DNA of 21,026 nt from JAYRWN01 sp041917975 (GCA_041917975.1 JAYRWN010000336.1:1-21026); one strand, 5' to 3'. Shown: positions 1 through 7,557, numbered from the stretch's first letter. A program made the numbers and translations. The notes: a model not told the origin generated them from the sequence alone.

Positions 1-998
1 AAATGCGCAAAGACATTATCTTGGATCTTATATACACTACTCTTGTTATTAATTACATTAATAAAATACCTTTCGTTTAAAGTAGAGCTAAAAGTGAAAA
101 AGCAAATACCATTTTCATATTTGTTTAAACAAAATAATCTAAAAATGCCATTTTCTTTTGATATTAATTCGTCAACTTCAGTAAGGTTACCAACATTATT
201 TAAAGTTACAAAATTGTTTGGTTCAAATTTGAGATTTAAATAAATGTTGAATCCATTTTTATCCACACTATAGATATTTGGGTCATGTTGACGGACAAAA
301 TATAGTGTATTTTCATGCAGATTGGAAAAGGATTCTGCTATTATTCCCACTTGTAAATTTGGATTTGAGTTAACTTTTAAGAAGGAATGGGTTAAATTTG
401 AACTGTTATTGTATAATAAAAACTCATGATTGTCTGAGGCGCCATTTAAGGAACCGTCTGAATCAAAAACATAAAAGGCAGAATTTAGTAAAGCGAACCT
501 AGAATAGTTATATGGTGTTTTAAGATCCGTAATATGTAAGAATTCACTGTTATACACCCTGATTTCGCCCCTAAAATAATCTAACAAATAAATTGTATCA
601 TTGTTAACCTTTAAATCAACTACGCCGATTAAATTGTACATTGGATTTAGGGAACCAAAGTTGCTGATAATTTCGCCATGATTATTTATTTTAAATATTT
701 TAACTTCCTTTGTTTCAACATTTCTAGAAAATACGATAAATGTTGAATTGTTGGTACTTTTAAAAACCCTGGTTACAGGGAATATCCTTGCGTTGGTAGT
801 ATCTAAAGCCTTATTAATTGGTATCTTATCGATGATATGAAAATATTCTTCATACGATCCGCTCTTTTTTTCAGTAAAATTAACTAATACATAATCATTT
901 TTGAGTTTATCTGAATAACAGCCTATAATACTTATAGAAAATAATAAGCATGACAATAAGTAATAATAATTGCGCATTTTGAATATTTTAAAATTCAT
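1..998 (-). CDS. 6-bladed beta-propeller lipoprotein (partial, C-terminus beyond window)
   Basis: An open frame enters from the left edge on the minus strand and covers about 332 codons without a stop. The N-terminus is a lipoprotein signal: a hydrophobic stretch (YYYLLSCLLFSISIIGC) ending in the lipobox IIGC, so the mature protein is probably anchored to a membrane by lipidated Cys. The rest is rich in short beta-strand repeats with blade-like phrases (FGSLNPMYN, IYLLDYFRGEIRVYN, FYVFDSDGSL, PNIYSVDKNG), which I match to the Bacteroidota 6-bladed beta-propeller family (formerly DUF5128). Function in that family is unknown. Two starts are possible, 998 and 977; 977 (MRNYYYL) looks better because the ATG at 998 sits directly at the base of a strong hairpin. 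It lies downstream of the cysteine-rich mini-protein on the same strand. It is strongly AT-rich compared with hflX and later genes. Confidence 0.72.
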   Translation of the reverse strand, partial: MNFKIFKMRNYYYLLSCLLFSISIIGCYSDKLKNDYVLVNFTEKKSGSYEEYFHIIDKIPINKALDTTNARIFPVTRVFKSTNNSTFIVFSRNVETKEVKIFKINNHGEIISNFGSLNPMYNLIGVVDLKVNNDTIYLLDYFRGEIRVYNSEFLHITDLKTPYNYSRFALLNSAFYVFDSDGSLNGASDNHEFLLYNNSSNLTHSFLKVNSNPNLQVGIIAESFSNLHENTLYFVRQHDPNIYSVDKNGFNIYLNLKFEPNNFVTLNNVGNLTEVDELISKENGIFRLFCLNKYENGICFFTFSSTLNERYFINVINNKSSVYKIQDNVFAH

Positions 999-1029
999 TT
1001 CGGTGCCACTTTACAAAAGTGGCACCGAA
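999..1029 (-). promoter_or_regulatory. Perfect 14-bp hairpin between mini-protein and propeller genes
   Basis: Read on the minus strand, the arms TTCGGTGCCACTTT and AAAGTGGCACCGAA pair perfectly around a 3-nt loop. The hairpin lies just after the stop codon of the 76-aa gene and touches the first possible start codon (998) of the propeller gene. There is no long T-run directly after it, only ATGAATTTTAAAA, so it may be a weak terminator/attenuator, an mRNA-stabilising 3' end, or a translational block of the downstream gene. Confidence 0.7.
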
Positions 1030-1039
1030 GCATAACCAT

Positions 1040-1270
1040 TTATTGCTCGCTGCAACACATTGAACAAGATTGTTGGCTGGATACACTACAGTAAAGTCCA
1101 CCTGTGTCGCATAAATATTCAATACAACCACAACTGCAGACTTTTCGTTTGATATTGCAAAATGTAAATGTCTCCCCACCAATGATAACAATACAATCAT
1201 CTGATTGGGCATTGAATGTTGTTCCAAGCAATAATGCTGATGTTAATAGCAATTTAATTATTAATTTCAT
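1040..1270 (-). CDS. Small secreted cysteine-rich protein
   Basis: This 76-aa protein has a clear signal peptide (MKLIIKLLLTSALLLGTTFNAQ, cleavage predicted after residues 21-22) and a mature part of about 54 residues with ten cysteines (positions 26, 38, 45, 47, 49, 54, 61, 69, 72, 73). The even number and dense spacing suggest disulfide bonding outside the cytoplasm or, less likely, metal binding. It directly precedes a beta-propeller lipoprotein gene on the same strand. From memory, Bacteroidota 6-bladed beta-propeller genes are often preceded by short leader-peptide genes such as the NVEALA family; this one lacks the NVEALA motif but fits that arrangement. The overlapping frame at 988-1227 has no signal sequence and is treated as a shadow. 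No Shine-Dalgarno is seen, which is usual for the phylum. Function unknown. Confidence 0.68.
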   Translation of the reverse strand: MKLIIKLLLTSALLLGTTFNAQSDDCIVIIGGETFTFCNIKRKVCSCGCIEYLCDTGGLYCSVSSQQSCSMCCSEQ

Positions 1271-1304
1271 AATAAGCAGTTTTGTTAATTAAGATAGATC
1301 ACCT

Positions 1305-1650
1305 ACTTCTTGTTCACCAGAGTTTCGGACATACTTCCTCCGCATGCTAAAGTAAGCATGAACCTACCTTTGACGTCAAAGGGAATTAATAGTCTCGCTA
1401 GGAGACTTAAAACCTAAATATCCAAAATACGGATTGATTTGGTGGGGCGGTTATATGCTACCAGCGTAACGTCAGTTAAAACCGATGTATGATAAAAACA
1501 TTTACCGCAACTCGGTCTATGAAGCTGGATGTCGTGCGTGGGTGCCTTTTAAGACACCGGTGTTATGGTCGGATAGTACAGGTAAAAAGCGCGTCCGCTT
1601 TTCACTAAATCTCTTGCAAGGAGATAATGGGTGGAAATGCTGGGACTAAA
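1305..1650 (+). ncRNA. Candidate structured RNA or decayed mobile element (hairpin-rich)
   Basis: This stretch has no convincing gene but contains at least six local hairpins in about 285 nt: CATGCT/AGCATG (1343-1360), the 16-nt palindrome CCTTTGACGTCAAAGG (1367-1382), AGTCTC/GAGACT (1391-1407), a GGTGCCTT/AAGACACC stem with one mismatch (1541-1558), AAAAGCG/CGCTTTT with a 4-nt loop (1585-1602), and ATCTC/GAGAT (1609-1625). It ends directly before an ATG and A-run at 1651 that is closed by a stop after eleven codons. Size, hairpin density and position before a start codon recall the HEARO/omega RNAs that precede IscB genes, but no IscB gene follows and I could not confirm conserved bases. Strand is a guess. 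An alternative is an insertion-sequence relic. Confidence 0.35.
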
Positions 1651-1916
1651 ATGAAAAAAAAAAAACAATGTGTCAAGTTTTTATAAAAATATTTTTGTTA
1701 AAGTTTTGAACAAAAGTACTAAAGTTGAGTCTTTTCTTTGTAGTCATAATTGCTTCATTAGTAAGTATTAAATTTTACTCTGATTATTGTACTGAAAGAA
1801 TAATAACTGCGTTGTTGTAAAATTTAATGATTTAGTTATTTCCGTAACTATAACTCAAACACACACGGCCACATAATTTGGTTATTTTTGCCCTGGTATG
1901 TATACCATAATCTGAC
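1651..1916. other. AT-rich intergenic region upstream of hflX
   Basis: No gene is visible: stops are dense in all frames. It contains a 12-bp perfect inverted repeat (ATTAAATTTTAC at 1767-1778, GTAAAATTTAAT at 1817-1828, 38 nt apart), which could occur by chance in such AT-rich sequence. Its right end holds the likely hflX promoter. Confidence 0.5.
1883..1890 (+). promoter_or_regulatory. Possible -7 box of the hflX promoter
   Basis: TATTTTTG matches the Bacteroidota -7 consensus TAnnTTTG exactly and lies 26 nt before the hflX ATG. No good -33 TTTG is seen at the expected 19-21 nt upstream, so support is limited. Confidence 0.33.
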
Positions 1917-3131
1917 ATGAAAAACAACCTTAACATCGATGAGAAGCGGCGGAAACCGGTAGAGATCATGACGGAAAAAGCCGTATTGGTGGGACTGATC
2001 CAAAAAGACCAAACCCCACAACAGGTGAATGAGTACCTGGATGAACTGGAATTTCTAGCCCAAACCGCCGGCGCCGAGACCGTCAAACGGTATACTCAAT
2101 CCTTATCTTCCCCGGACTCACGCACCTTCATCGGCAGCGGCAAACTGGCGGAGATAACCAAATATGTGGAAGAACATGAGGACATCGACCTGGTCATCTT
2201 CGATGATGACCTGACCGGTAAACAAACCAATATCCTGGAAAGTACGCTACATTGTAAGATCGTGGACCGCAGTTCGCTCATCCTGGATATCTTCGCCCAG
2301 CGCGCCCGCACCGCACAAGCCCGTACCCAGGTGGAGCTGGCCCAGATGCAATACCTGCTGCCGCGTCTTAAGGGTCTGTGGACGCACCTCGAACGGCAAA
2401 AAGGGGGTATCGGTATGCGTGGTCCCGGTGAACAGGAGATCGAAACCGACCGCCGGATCATCCGCGATAAAATCAGCTACCTGAAGAAAAAACTGGAACA
2501 GATCGATGTACAAAATTTTACCCAGCGCAAAAATCGCGAGACCATGGTGCGTGTAGCCCTGGTGGGGTACACTAACGTCGGTAAATCCACCTTGATGAAT
2601 GTGCTGAGCAAAGCGGAGGTGTTTGCTGAAAATAAACTGTTTGCCACCCTGGATACCACCGTGCGCAAAGTGGTGCTGGACAATATGCCGTTTCTCCTGT
2701 CGGACACGGTCGGCTTTATCCGCAAATTGCCGCACCACCTGGTAGAAAGTTTTAAGTCTACCCTGGACGAGGTGCGCGAAAGTGATCTGCTGCTGCATGT
2801 GGTGGATATCTCTCATCCGCAGTTTGAAGACCATGTGTTTACCGTCCGGCAGACCTTATTGGACATCGGGGCAGGCGACATCCCGGTGGTGATGGTTTTT
2901 AATAAAATGGATCTTTATCGCGAAAAACACTTTGACAAATATCTGGAAGGAGAGGTACGCCTGGAGATCGAAAAAGACCTGGAAGAAAACCTCCGTCATC
3001 AATATGCTGGTGATTTGATTTTGGTTTCAGCTGCGACTAAAGAGAACCTGGAGGCACTGCGCAGCAAACTTAACCACCACATTCAAATTATTTACAGCGA
3101 ACGTTACCCTTATGTAATCAACCGTTGGTAA
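1917..3131 (+). CDS. hflX: GTPase HflX
   Basis: HflX is a ribosome-associated GTPase that binds the 50S subunit and splits stalled or hibernating 70S ribosomes, mainly under stress; it acts in the cytoplasm. The 404-aa protein shows the full family layout: N-terminal HflX domain (about 20-115), a middle helical segment with the diagnostic LKGLWTHLERQKGGIGMRGP (151-170) and GEQEIETDRR (171-180), then a G domain with G1 GYTNVGKS (217-224), G2 region DTTVR (246-250), G3 DTVGF (263-267), G4 NKMD (329-332) and G5 SAA (371-373). Length is typical. The start at 1917 gives a short extension before the conserved EKAVLVGL block; the in-frame ATG at 1968 is a possible alternative. The next gene is on the same strand, so the two may be co-transcribed. 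Confidence 0.95.
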   Translation: MKNNLNIDEKRRKPVEIMTEKAVLVGLIQKDQTPQQVNEYLDELEFLAQTAGAETVKRYTQSLSSPDSRTFIGSGKLAEITKYVEEHEDIDLVIFDDDLTGKQTNILESTLHCKIVDRSSLILDIFAQRARTAQARTQVELAQMQYLLPRLKGLWTHLERQKGGIGMRGPGEQEIETDRRIIRDKISYLKKKLEQIDVQNFTQRKNRETMVRVALVGYTNVGKSTLMNVLSKAEVFAENKLFATLDTTVRKVVLDNMPFLLSDTVGFIRKLPHHLVESFKSTLDEVRESDLLLHVVDISHPQFEDHVFTVRQTLLDIGAGDIPVVMVFNKMDLYREKHFDKYLEGEVRLEIEKDLEENLRHQYAGDLILVSAATKENLEALRSKLNHHIQIIYSERYPYVINRW

Positions 3132-3244
3132 GGTAGTTTGAGCAGGCTTATGGGTTTAGGCGTGCATTTGTGAATGAAATTGCTGATCGAGTAAATAAAT
3201 GTAACGTGCCGGGCCGGCATATTTTCTGCAAATTTGCAGTGAAA

Positions 3245-5770
3245 ATGTATTTCCTGGGATTTCACCATACCTACCGTCTCCACGGCCAACTTCTGTTGTT
3301 GGTATTGATTTATTTTACGTTATCTCCCCTGATGGCGCAAAATACCTTCCACATTTCCGGGCGTATTACTGACCGCGAAAACCACGAAGGCATTGCTTTT
3401 GCCAATATTTTTATCGCCGGAACCACCATCGGCGAATCCTCGGATGCCGATGGGAATTACTCCCTTACCCTCCATGCCTACTATGATAGTCTGACGGTCT
3501 CGGTATTGGGGTACGAACTGCTCAGCAAACCCATCCGCCGCCTTGCAGAGCAAACCATTGATTTCTCACTTCAGGCTGAAGCATTAAACCTGAAGGAAGT
3601 GGTGGTTTTGGCCGGCGAAAACCCGGCCATCCCTATCATGCGTGAGGTTATTCGCCACAAACCAGACAACGATTTGAGCCGCTTTGCCCTCAAACAGTAT
3701 GAGTTGTACGGCAAAATAGAAGTGGATGTCGAACGCTTGCCAAAAGCGCTGACGGACAACATCCTGATGAAACCTTTTTCCTTCATCTTCAATAATATTG
3801 ACAGCACCTCGGATGATCGTCCTTTCATCCCCATGTATCTTACGGAATACCTGGCTCAAGTATACGATCTGAAAGGGCAGACCGTACCTAAAGAAGTGCT
3901 AATTTCTCAACGCACCTCAGGTACCGAAAATCAAACCATGATCGACTATATCCGCAAACTCAAGGTGCCCATTGACGTTTATGCCAACTGGGTGTACATC
4001 CTGGAGCGGCCCATCGTCAGCCCGTTTGCGGATGTGGGTTTAGCATTTTATGAATATTATCTGATCGATAGCGCGATGGTGGAGGGATTCATACAATATA
4101 AGTTGAAATTTAAACCGCGACGCAAACAGGAAAACACCTTCTTTGGTGACTTTTGGGTTGAAGACTCTACCTGGGCCGTGAGCCGGGTAAATATGCGCCT
4201 AAGTCCCGATGCCAATGTCAATTTGGTGAAACGCATCGTGGTGTTTCAGGATTTCAATAAATATCAGGGCTTGTGGCTGCCGTCCAAACAAAGGGTTATC
4301 GTTAACTTTCAATTGGGAGATAAATCACCGGGAGTGATCAGTCGCTTCACCGAATCGCGTACCCAATACCTTCTGGATGCACCTGCAATTGAGGAGACCG
4401 CCGATAAAACCGCTGAAGATGTGAATTATGGCCATTTGCTAAAATCGACCGCCTATTGGGATTCGGTGCGGCACGAACCGCTCACCGCTACCGAACAGAG
4501 CATTTATACGGTCACGGACAGCCTGTACCGCATGAAAGAATTTACCATCTATAAAAATGCGCTGGAAACCCTCACTACCGGCTATATTGAGGTGGGTAAA
4601 GTGGAGTTTGGGCCTTATTTTAATATTTACAGCCGCAATGTCGCCGAAGGGCATCGTCTGCGGTTAGGCTTGCGCACCACCAGCAAACTGAGCACCAAAT
4701 ACCGTTTGCAAGGCTATCTGGCCTACGGCACGTTAGACCGGCGGCTGAAATACAGCGCCGATGCTTTGTGGCTGCTCAGGTCACGTCCGCGGACGGTGGC
4801 CGGAATCGCTCACCGGCGGGATCTGAGCCTGAACAGTGAGAGCAGCACGGATTTTCAGGAAGCCGACCTTGCTTCCAACTGGCTGCGCCGGGATGTGCCC
4901 CAGAAATTAATTTACGTTCAGGAGAGCAAGGCCTTTGTGGAGAAATTTTATAAAGCGGGTACTTCCATTTACGGGGGCATAATTACGCGTCATCTGGATC
5001 CGTTTTCTATCGGCACGACGCAAGGATTTAACTTCGGCTATGTGCCCAAAGCCGGAGAACTGGACACCACCATCCGCACCACCGAATTGTTGTTGCGCTG
5101 GCGCTATGCCTGGGGTGAACGCACTATTGATTATAATTTTGACCGTTATTCCATGGGCACCATTTATCCGGTTTTGACTGTCGAATACACCGCCGGATTG
5201 CCAGGCCTGGCGGGTTGCCGTTATAACTATCACAAGGTCTCGCTGCACTGGCGCCATTATTTTTATTTGAATCCGTTGGGCTGGTTATCTTACCGGGCTC
5301 GTATTGGGCAGGTATGGGGCACCGCACCCTTCTTATTGTTGGAAGTCCATCCCGGCAATGAAGCGGTGATCATGAGCCGGGCCGTGTTCAACACCATGAA
5401 CCGCTACGAATTTGCCAGCGACCGTTTTGCCAGCCTCATCCTGGAGCACCATTTCGATGGATTTTTCCTGAACCGCCTTCCCTTGTTCCGCAAATTAAAA
5501 TGGCGCGAAGTGGTCAGTTTTAAGGCCGTGTACGGCACCCTGAGTGCGCGCAACCGTCAGGCTAACGCACCGAACGCCTACCGCCCGGCGGACCGGCAGA
5601 CCTACAGCGGTTTTCGCCCGCCGGATAAACAACCGTATCTGGAGACCGGTGTCGGGGTAGAAAATATTTTTAAAATCATCCGCATCGACGCCCTCTGGCG
5701 CCTGAATTACCTGGACAATCCGCAGGCCAACCGGGTAAGTGTGGTGGCGGGTACCTATTTTTATTTTTAA
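3245..5770 (+). CDS. DUF5686 / carboxypeptidase-like regulatory domain outer-membrane protein
   Basis: This is a predicted outer-membrane beta-barrel protein of the Bacteroidota DUF5686 family. From the ATG at 3245 it has 841 residues; an in-frame ATG at 3170 would add 25, but 3245 puts the signal peptide (LLLLVLIYFTLSPLMAQ) at a normal distance from the N-terminus. After cleavage comes a carboxypeptidase-D regulatory-like beta-sandwich (ISGRITDRENHEGIAFANIF through FSLQAE), as also found in SusC-type receptors, then the family block NPAIPIMREVIRHKPDND, and a long C-terminal region of alternating aromatic strands ending in TYFYF, consistent with a barrel whose last residue is Phe. The family is common in the phylum; its substrate is unknown. 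The gene starts about 110 nt after hflX and ends only 12 nt from the convergent patatin gene. Confidence 0.85.
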   Translation: MYFLGFHHTYRLHGQLLLLVLIYFTLSPLMAQNTFHISGRITDRENHEGIAFANIFIAGTTIGESSDADGNYSLTLHAYYDSLTVSVLGYELLSKPIRRLAEQTIDFSLQAEALNLKEVVVLAGENPAIPIMREVIRHKPDNDLSRFALKQYELYGKIEVDVERLPKALTDNILMKPFSFIFNNIDSTSDDRPFIPMYLTEYLAQVYDLKGQTVPKEVLISQRTSGTENQTMIDYIRKLKVPIDVYANWVYILERPIVSPFADVGLAFYEYYLIDSAMVEGFIQYKLKFKPRRKQENTFFGDFWVEDSTWAVSRVNMRLSPDANVNLVKRIVVFQDFNKYQGLWLPSKQRVIVNFQLGDKSPGVISRFTESRTQYLLDAPAIEETADKTAEDVNYGHLLKSTAYWDSVRHEPLTATEQSIYTVTDSLYRMKEFTIYKNALETLTTGYIEVGKVEFGPYFNIYSRNVAEGHRLRLGLRTTSKLSTKYRLQGYLAYGTLDRRLKYSADALWLLRSRPRTVAGIAHRRDLSLNSESSTDFQEADLASNWLRRDVPQKLIYVQESKAFVEKFYKAGTSIYGGIITRHLDPFSIGTTQGFNFGYVPKAGELDTTIRTTELLLRWRYAWGERTIDYNFDRYSMGTIYPVLTVEYTAGLPGLAGCRYNYHKVSLHWRHYFYLNPLGWLSYRARIGQVWGTAPFLLLEVHPGNEAVIMSRAVFNTMNRYEFASDRFASLILEHHFDGFFLNRLPLFRKLKWREVVSFKAVYGTLSARNRQANAPNAYRPADRQTYSGFRPPDKQPYLETGVGVENIFKIIRIDALWRLNYLDNPQANRVSVVAGTYFYF

Positions 5771-5782
5771 TGGTGTAAAACT

Positions 5783-6754
5783 TCAGGCCACAGGGTTCCA
5801 TTGCTCAACAACAGCCTTTTTACCCGCTTCATAAAGTTCTTTTAATTTCTGAGGATTGATGTCATAAACGTCCCGCAGTATACGGGGCAGAAAAATAGTT
5901 CGGTGGGCGACAAGTTTTAACATGTCCGCCAAACCAGCCTCTCGTTCTTGATCATTTTTAGATACTTCGGCATTTGTAATGTCCACGTAGCGGGCCAGAA
6001 TTTTTAAGATATCTTTTTTTCCCTCAAAGTCTTTCGGATCAAGAATGTTTTCCACTTGGGCCGGTCGGGAGAAAATGGTCACATTTTCTTTGATTTTATG
6101 GCGGTAAGTCTCACTTTCTAAAATTTTTGCCGTAGGACTATGATCCCGGACGCCGCCGTCGAATAATAGCGCTTTCGTATAGCCGTTGGTTTCATTTTCA
6201 AAGTCAAACAGGATGTCGGTAGTAGCATACCCGGGGGTAAAGATGGGCAACGAACCTGACGCATTCACAAACTCTAAAAAATGTTCATAGCCCACTTTTT
6301 TCAGGTTAAAATAAAACCGTTTGCCCGTATAAAAATCAACGGTGCCCACGATGCAGACCGGGTATTTATTATCGTTGACATAGCGGGCAAATTCAGTTCT
6401 GCCGATGATTTCCGAGATCGTTTTTTTTAAGTTTTCCTGCTCACCCAGCGCGGACTCGCCAAAAACTATTTTCAACAAAGCATTTAGTTTTTTTACCGCA
6501 CCTTCTTCCGTCACCGGAGCGCGGTTAAAAAAATCACTCTGTTTGAGGTTGAGCACTTTTTCTTTTATTTTTTCGCGGATGTCATTATGGTGCATCGCCA
6601 TGGCCAAAGGCACGGCCAGAATAGCTCCGGCGGAGATGCCGGAAATAAGGTCGGGCCGGTAGTTTTTATCGAAAATAACCACCTCGGCCGCGCCGAATAA
6701 TCCGGAAATTTTGGTGCCGCCGCCCGAAATGCCCAGATGTTTTAAATTTGCCAT
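5783..6754 (-). CDS. Patatin-like phospholipase
   Basis: This 323-aa protein is a serine lipid acyl hydrolase of the patatin family. The motifs are complete: the glycine-rich oxyanion loop SGGGTKISG (10-18), the nucleophile elbow GISAG (39-43, Ser41), and the second catalytic residue in DGG (Asp199-Gly201). No signal peptide or membrane helix is seen, so it probably acts on membrane lipids or lipid droplets from the cytoplasm; the real substrate cannot be read from sequence. Its stop lies 12 nt from the stop of the convergent outer-membrane gene. Patatin enzymes also serve as effectors in CBASS anti-phage systems, but there is no cyclase or other CBASS gene nearby, so a housekeeping lipase role is more likely. 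No promoter is recognised upstream. Confidence 0.88.
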   Translation of the reverse strand: MANLKHLGISGGGTKISGLFGAAEVVIFDKNYRPDLISGISAGAILAVPLAMAMHHNDIREKIKEKVLNLKQSDFFNRAPVTEEGAVKKLNALLKIVFGESALGEQENLKKTISEIIGRTEFARYVNDNKYPVCIVGTVDFYTGKRFYFNLKKVGYEHFLEFVNASGSLPIFTPGYATTDILFDFENETNGYTKALLFDGGVRDHSPTAKILESETYRHKIKENVTIFSRPAQVENILDPKDFEGKKDILKILARYVDITNAEVSKNDQEREAGLADMLKLVAHRTIFLPRILRDVYDINPQKLKELYEAGKKAVVEQWNPVA

Positions 6755-6897
6755 AATCTGTGAGGTTTATATGTATGATAGGTGTCATGAACAGCCATAA
6801 AGTCACCAGTTTGTCTTATTTATTTCTATAAGCTTGCCGAAAGTGTGGGTGGTCGATTCCTGGCCTGCTTATTCCTAAATTAAGGTTAATTTTTTCT

Positions 6898-6924
6898 CGC
6901 AGAGCTCGCTGAGTTCGTAGAGTT
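6898..6924. repeat. Three degenerate 9-bp tandem units
   Basis: Units CGCAGAGCT, CGCTGAGTT and CGTAGAGTT follow each other directly, then a partial C. Similar 'CGCAGAG' tandem stretches are, from memory, scattered between genes in several bacterial groups; whether this one is multi-copy here cannot be judged from the window. Confidence 0.6.
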
Positions 6925-6932
6925 CTTTCGTA

Positions 6933-7047
6933 TTTACCAACGGCTAACGGCCAACACCTAACGGCCAATTTTGATTTAGAATACGATTGACAGTAAGATT
7001 ATTAATAGAGTATTTGTGGATAAGGCAGGGTGTTGGCCATTGGTAAA
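6933..7047. repeat. Interrupted inverted repeat (TTTACCAA...GGCCAACACC / GGTGTTGGCC...TTGGTAAA)
   Basis: The left arm (6933-6958) and right arm (7029-7047) are inverted copies, except that the left arm carries 7 extra bases, part of a local duplication (CTAACGGCCAA occurs at 6944-6954 and again at 6958-6968). The 70-nt inside is AT-rich and has no gene. It could fold as a long hairpin, serve as a bidirectional transcript end, or be a small non-coding mobile repeat. Confidence 0.65.
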
Positions 7048-7091
7048 TAGCTCTGCCAACTTCCCGCGCTCAGTAACAAAAATAGGCTAAA

Positions 7092-7424
7092 TCATAACTC
7101 TGCAGCTGGATGGTCTGCTTCTAATCCGGGGTTGTGCCTGGGCATAGCCTTAATCAGTTCCAGCTCCCGCCCTATCTTCTTCCGTTCCTCCTCCACATCA
7201 AAGTCATTTTGTAAACCCAACCAAAAATTCACTGTCGTCCCAAAATATTTCGCCAAACGCAAGGCGGTATCCGCGCTGATGCGCCGCCGGCCTTTGATGA
7301 TCTGGCTGAGGCGGGTCTGCGGGATGTGCAGGGTGTGCGCCAGGCGATAAGCGGTGATGCCCAGCGGCTGCAGAAATTCTTCCGCCAGCACTTCTCCGGG
7401 GTGGATATTGTTAAGTTTAGTCAT
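7092..7424 (-). CDS. higA: HigA-family antitoxin (orphan)
   Basis: This 110-aa protein is a HigA/VapI-type antitoxin: a helix-turn-helix repressor that normally neutralises the RNase HigB and represses its own operon. The diagnostic opening IHPGEVLAEEFL (7-18) is followed by an XRE-type HTH (ITAYRLAHTLHIPQTRLSQI, 23-42) and FGTTVNFWLGLQN (61-73). The ATG at 7424 is chosen; an upstream TTG at 7445 would add seven residues before the family's usual start and is less likely. HigB would normally lie just upstream, but 7425-7575 has no frame for it, and none follows. So this is either a relic of a toxin-antitoxin pair or a free-standing regulator. It is divergent from hipB, 151 nt apart, and may share control. 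Confidence 0.87.
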   Translation of the reverse strand: MTKLNNIHPGEVLAEEFLQPLGITAYRLAHTLHIPQTRLSQIIKGRRRISADTALRLAKYFGTTVNFWLGLQNDFDVEEERKKIGRELELIKAMPRHNPGLEADHPAAEL

Positions 7425-7511
7425 AGGTGGTAAGTTTCTGATCAAGATGAAGCTAAATTAATCAAAACATGACCAGAAATACATCAAGTCAAGAATAAGG
7501 TCAAAAATGAC

Positions 7512-7521
7512 ATAAGCTTAT
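7512..7521. promoter_or_regulatory. Palindrome ATAAGCTTAT between higA and hipB, possible operator
   Basis: A perfect 10-bp palindrome just upstream of the predicted -33 of hipB, in a short spacer between two divergent HTH genes. HipB and HigA proteins both bind palindromic operators by their own promoters. Nothing beyond position and symmetry supports it. Confidence 0.25.
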
Positions 7522-7525
7522 AAAG

Positions 7526-7557
7526 ATTGAATAATCAGACATAAATAGCTATATTTG
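7526..7557 (+). promoter_or_regulatory. Predicted hipBA promoter (-33/-7)
   Basis: ATTG (7526-7529), a 20-nt spacer and TATATTTG (7550-7557) fit the Bacteroidota promoter consensus (TTTG, 19-21 nt, TAnnTTTG) with a perfect -7 box. It would start a leader of only about a dozen bases before the hipB ATG at 7576. Confidence 0.6.

Larger units (their letters stand above)
6755..7091. other. Gene-free spacer with short repeats
   Basis: No coding frame is supported here. The spacer holds three degenerate 9-bp tandem units and a long interrupted inverted repeat, described separately. It separates the patatin gene from the orphan higA, both on the minus strand, so its repeat structure may act as the end of the higA transcript. 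Confidence 0.6.

Noticed and set aside
43..243. 66-codon plus-strand frame
   Set aside because: It is antisense to the beta-propeller lipoprotein gene, which has a clear lipoprotein signal and family-like repeats.
988..1227. 79-codon minus-strand frame overlapping the cysteine-rich mini-protein
   Set aside because: It has no signal sequence or domain and overlaps the better-supported frame in another phase, including the hairpin.
1291..1500. Minus-strand phrases resembling the C-terminus of IS3-type transposases (YNRPTKSI, FGYLGFKSPSE)
   Set aside because: The phrases fall in different frames with stops between them, so they are short chance matches unless a BLASTX search shows otherwise.
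1485..1649. A 54-codon plus-strand frame (MYDKNIYRNS...) inside the hairpin-rich segment, somewhat transposase-like in flavour
   Set aside because: It overlaps four of the hairpins, has a stop shortly upstream in frame and no recognisable domain. It could be a transposase scrap, but I cannot support it as a gene.
3170..3244. Longer start for the DUF5686 protein
   Set aside because: It would place about 57 residues before the signal cleavage site, too long for a usual signal peptide; ATG 3245 fits better.
5783..6754. Patatin-like gene as the effector of a CBASS-type anti-phage system
   Set aside because: No nucleotide cyclase, Cap2/Cap3 or other CBASS gene is adjacent; both neighbours are unrelated.
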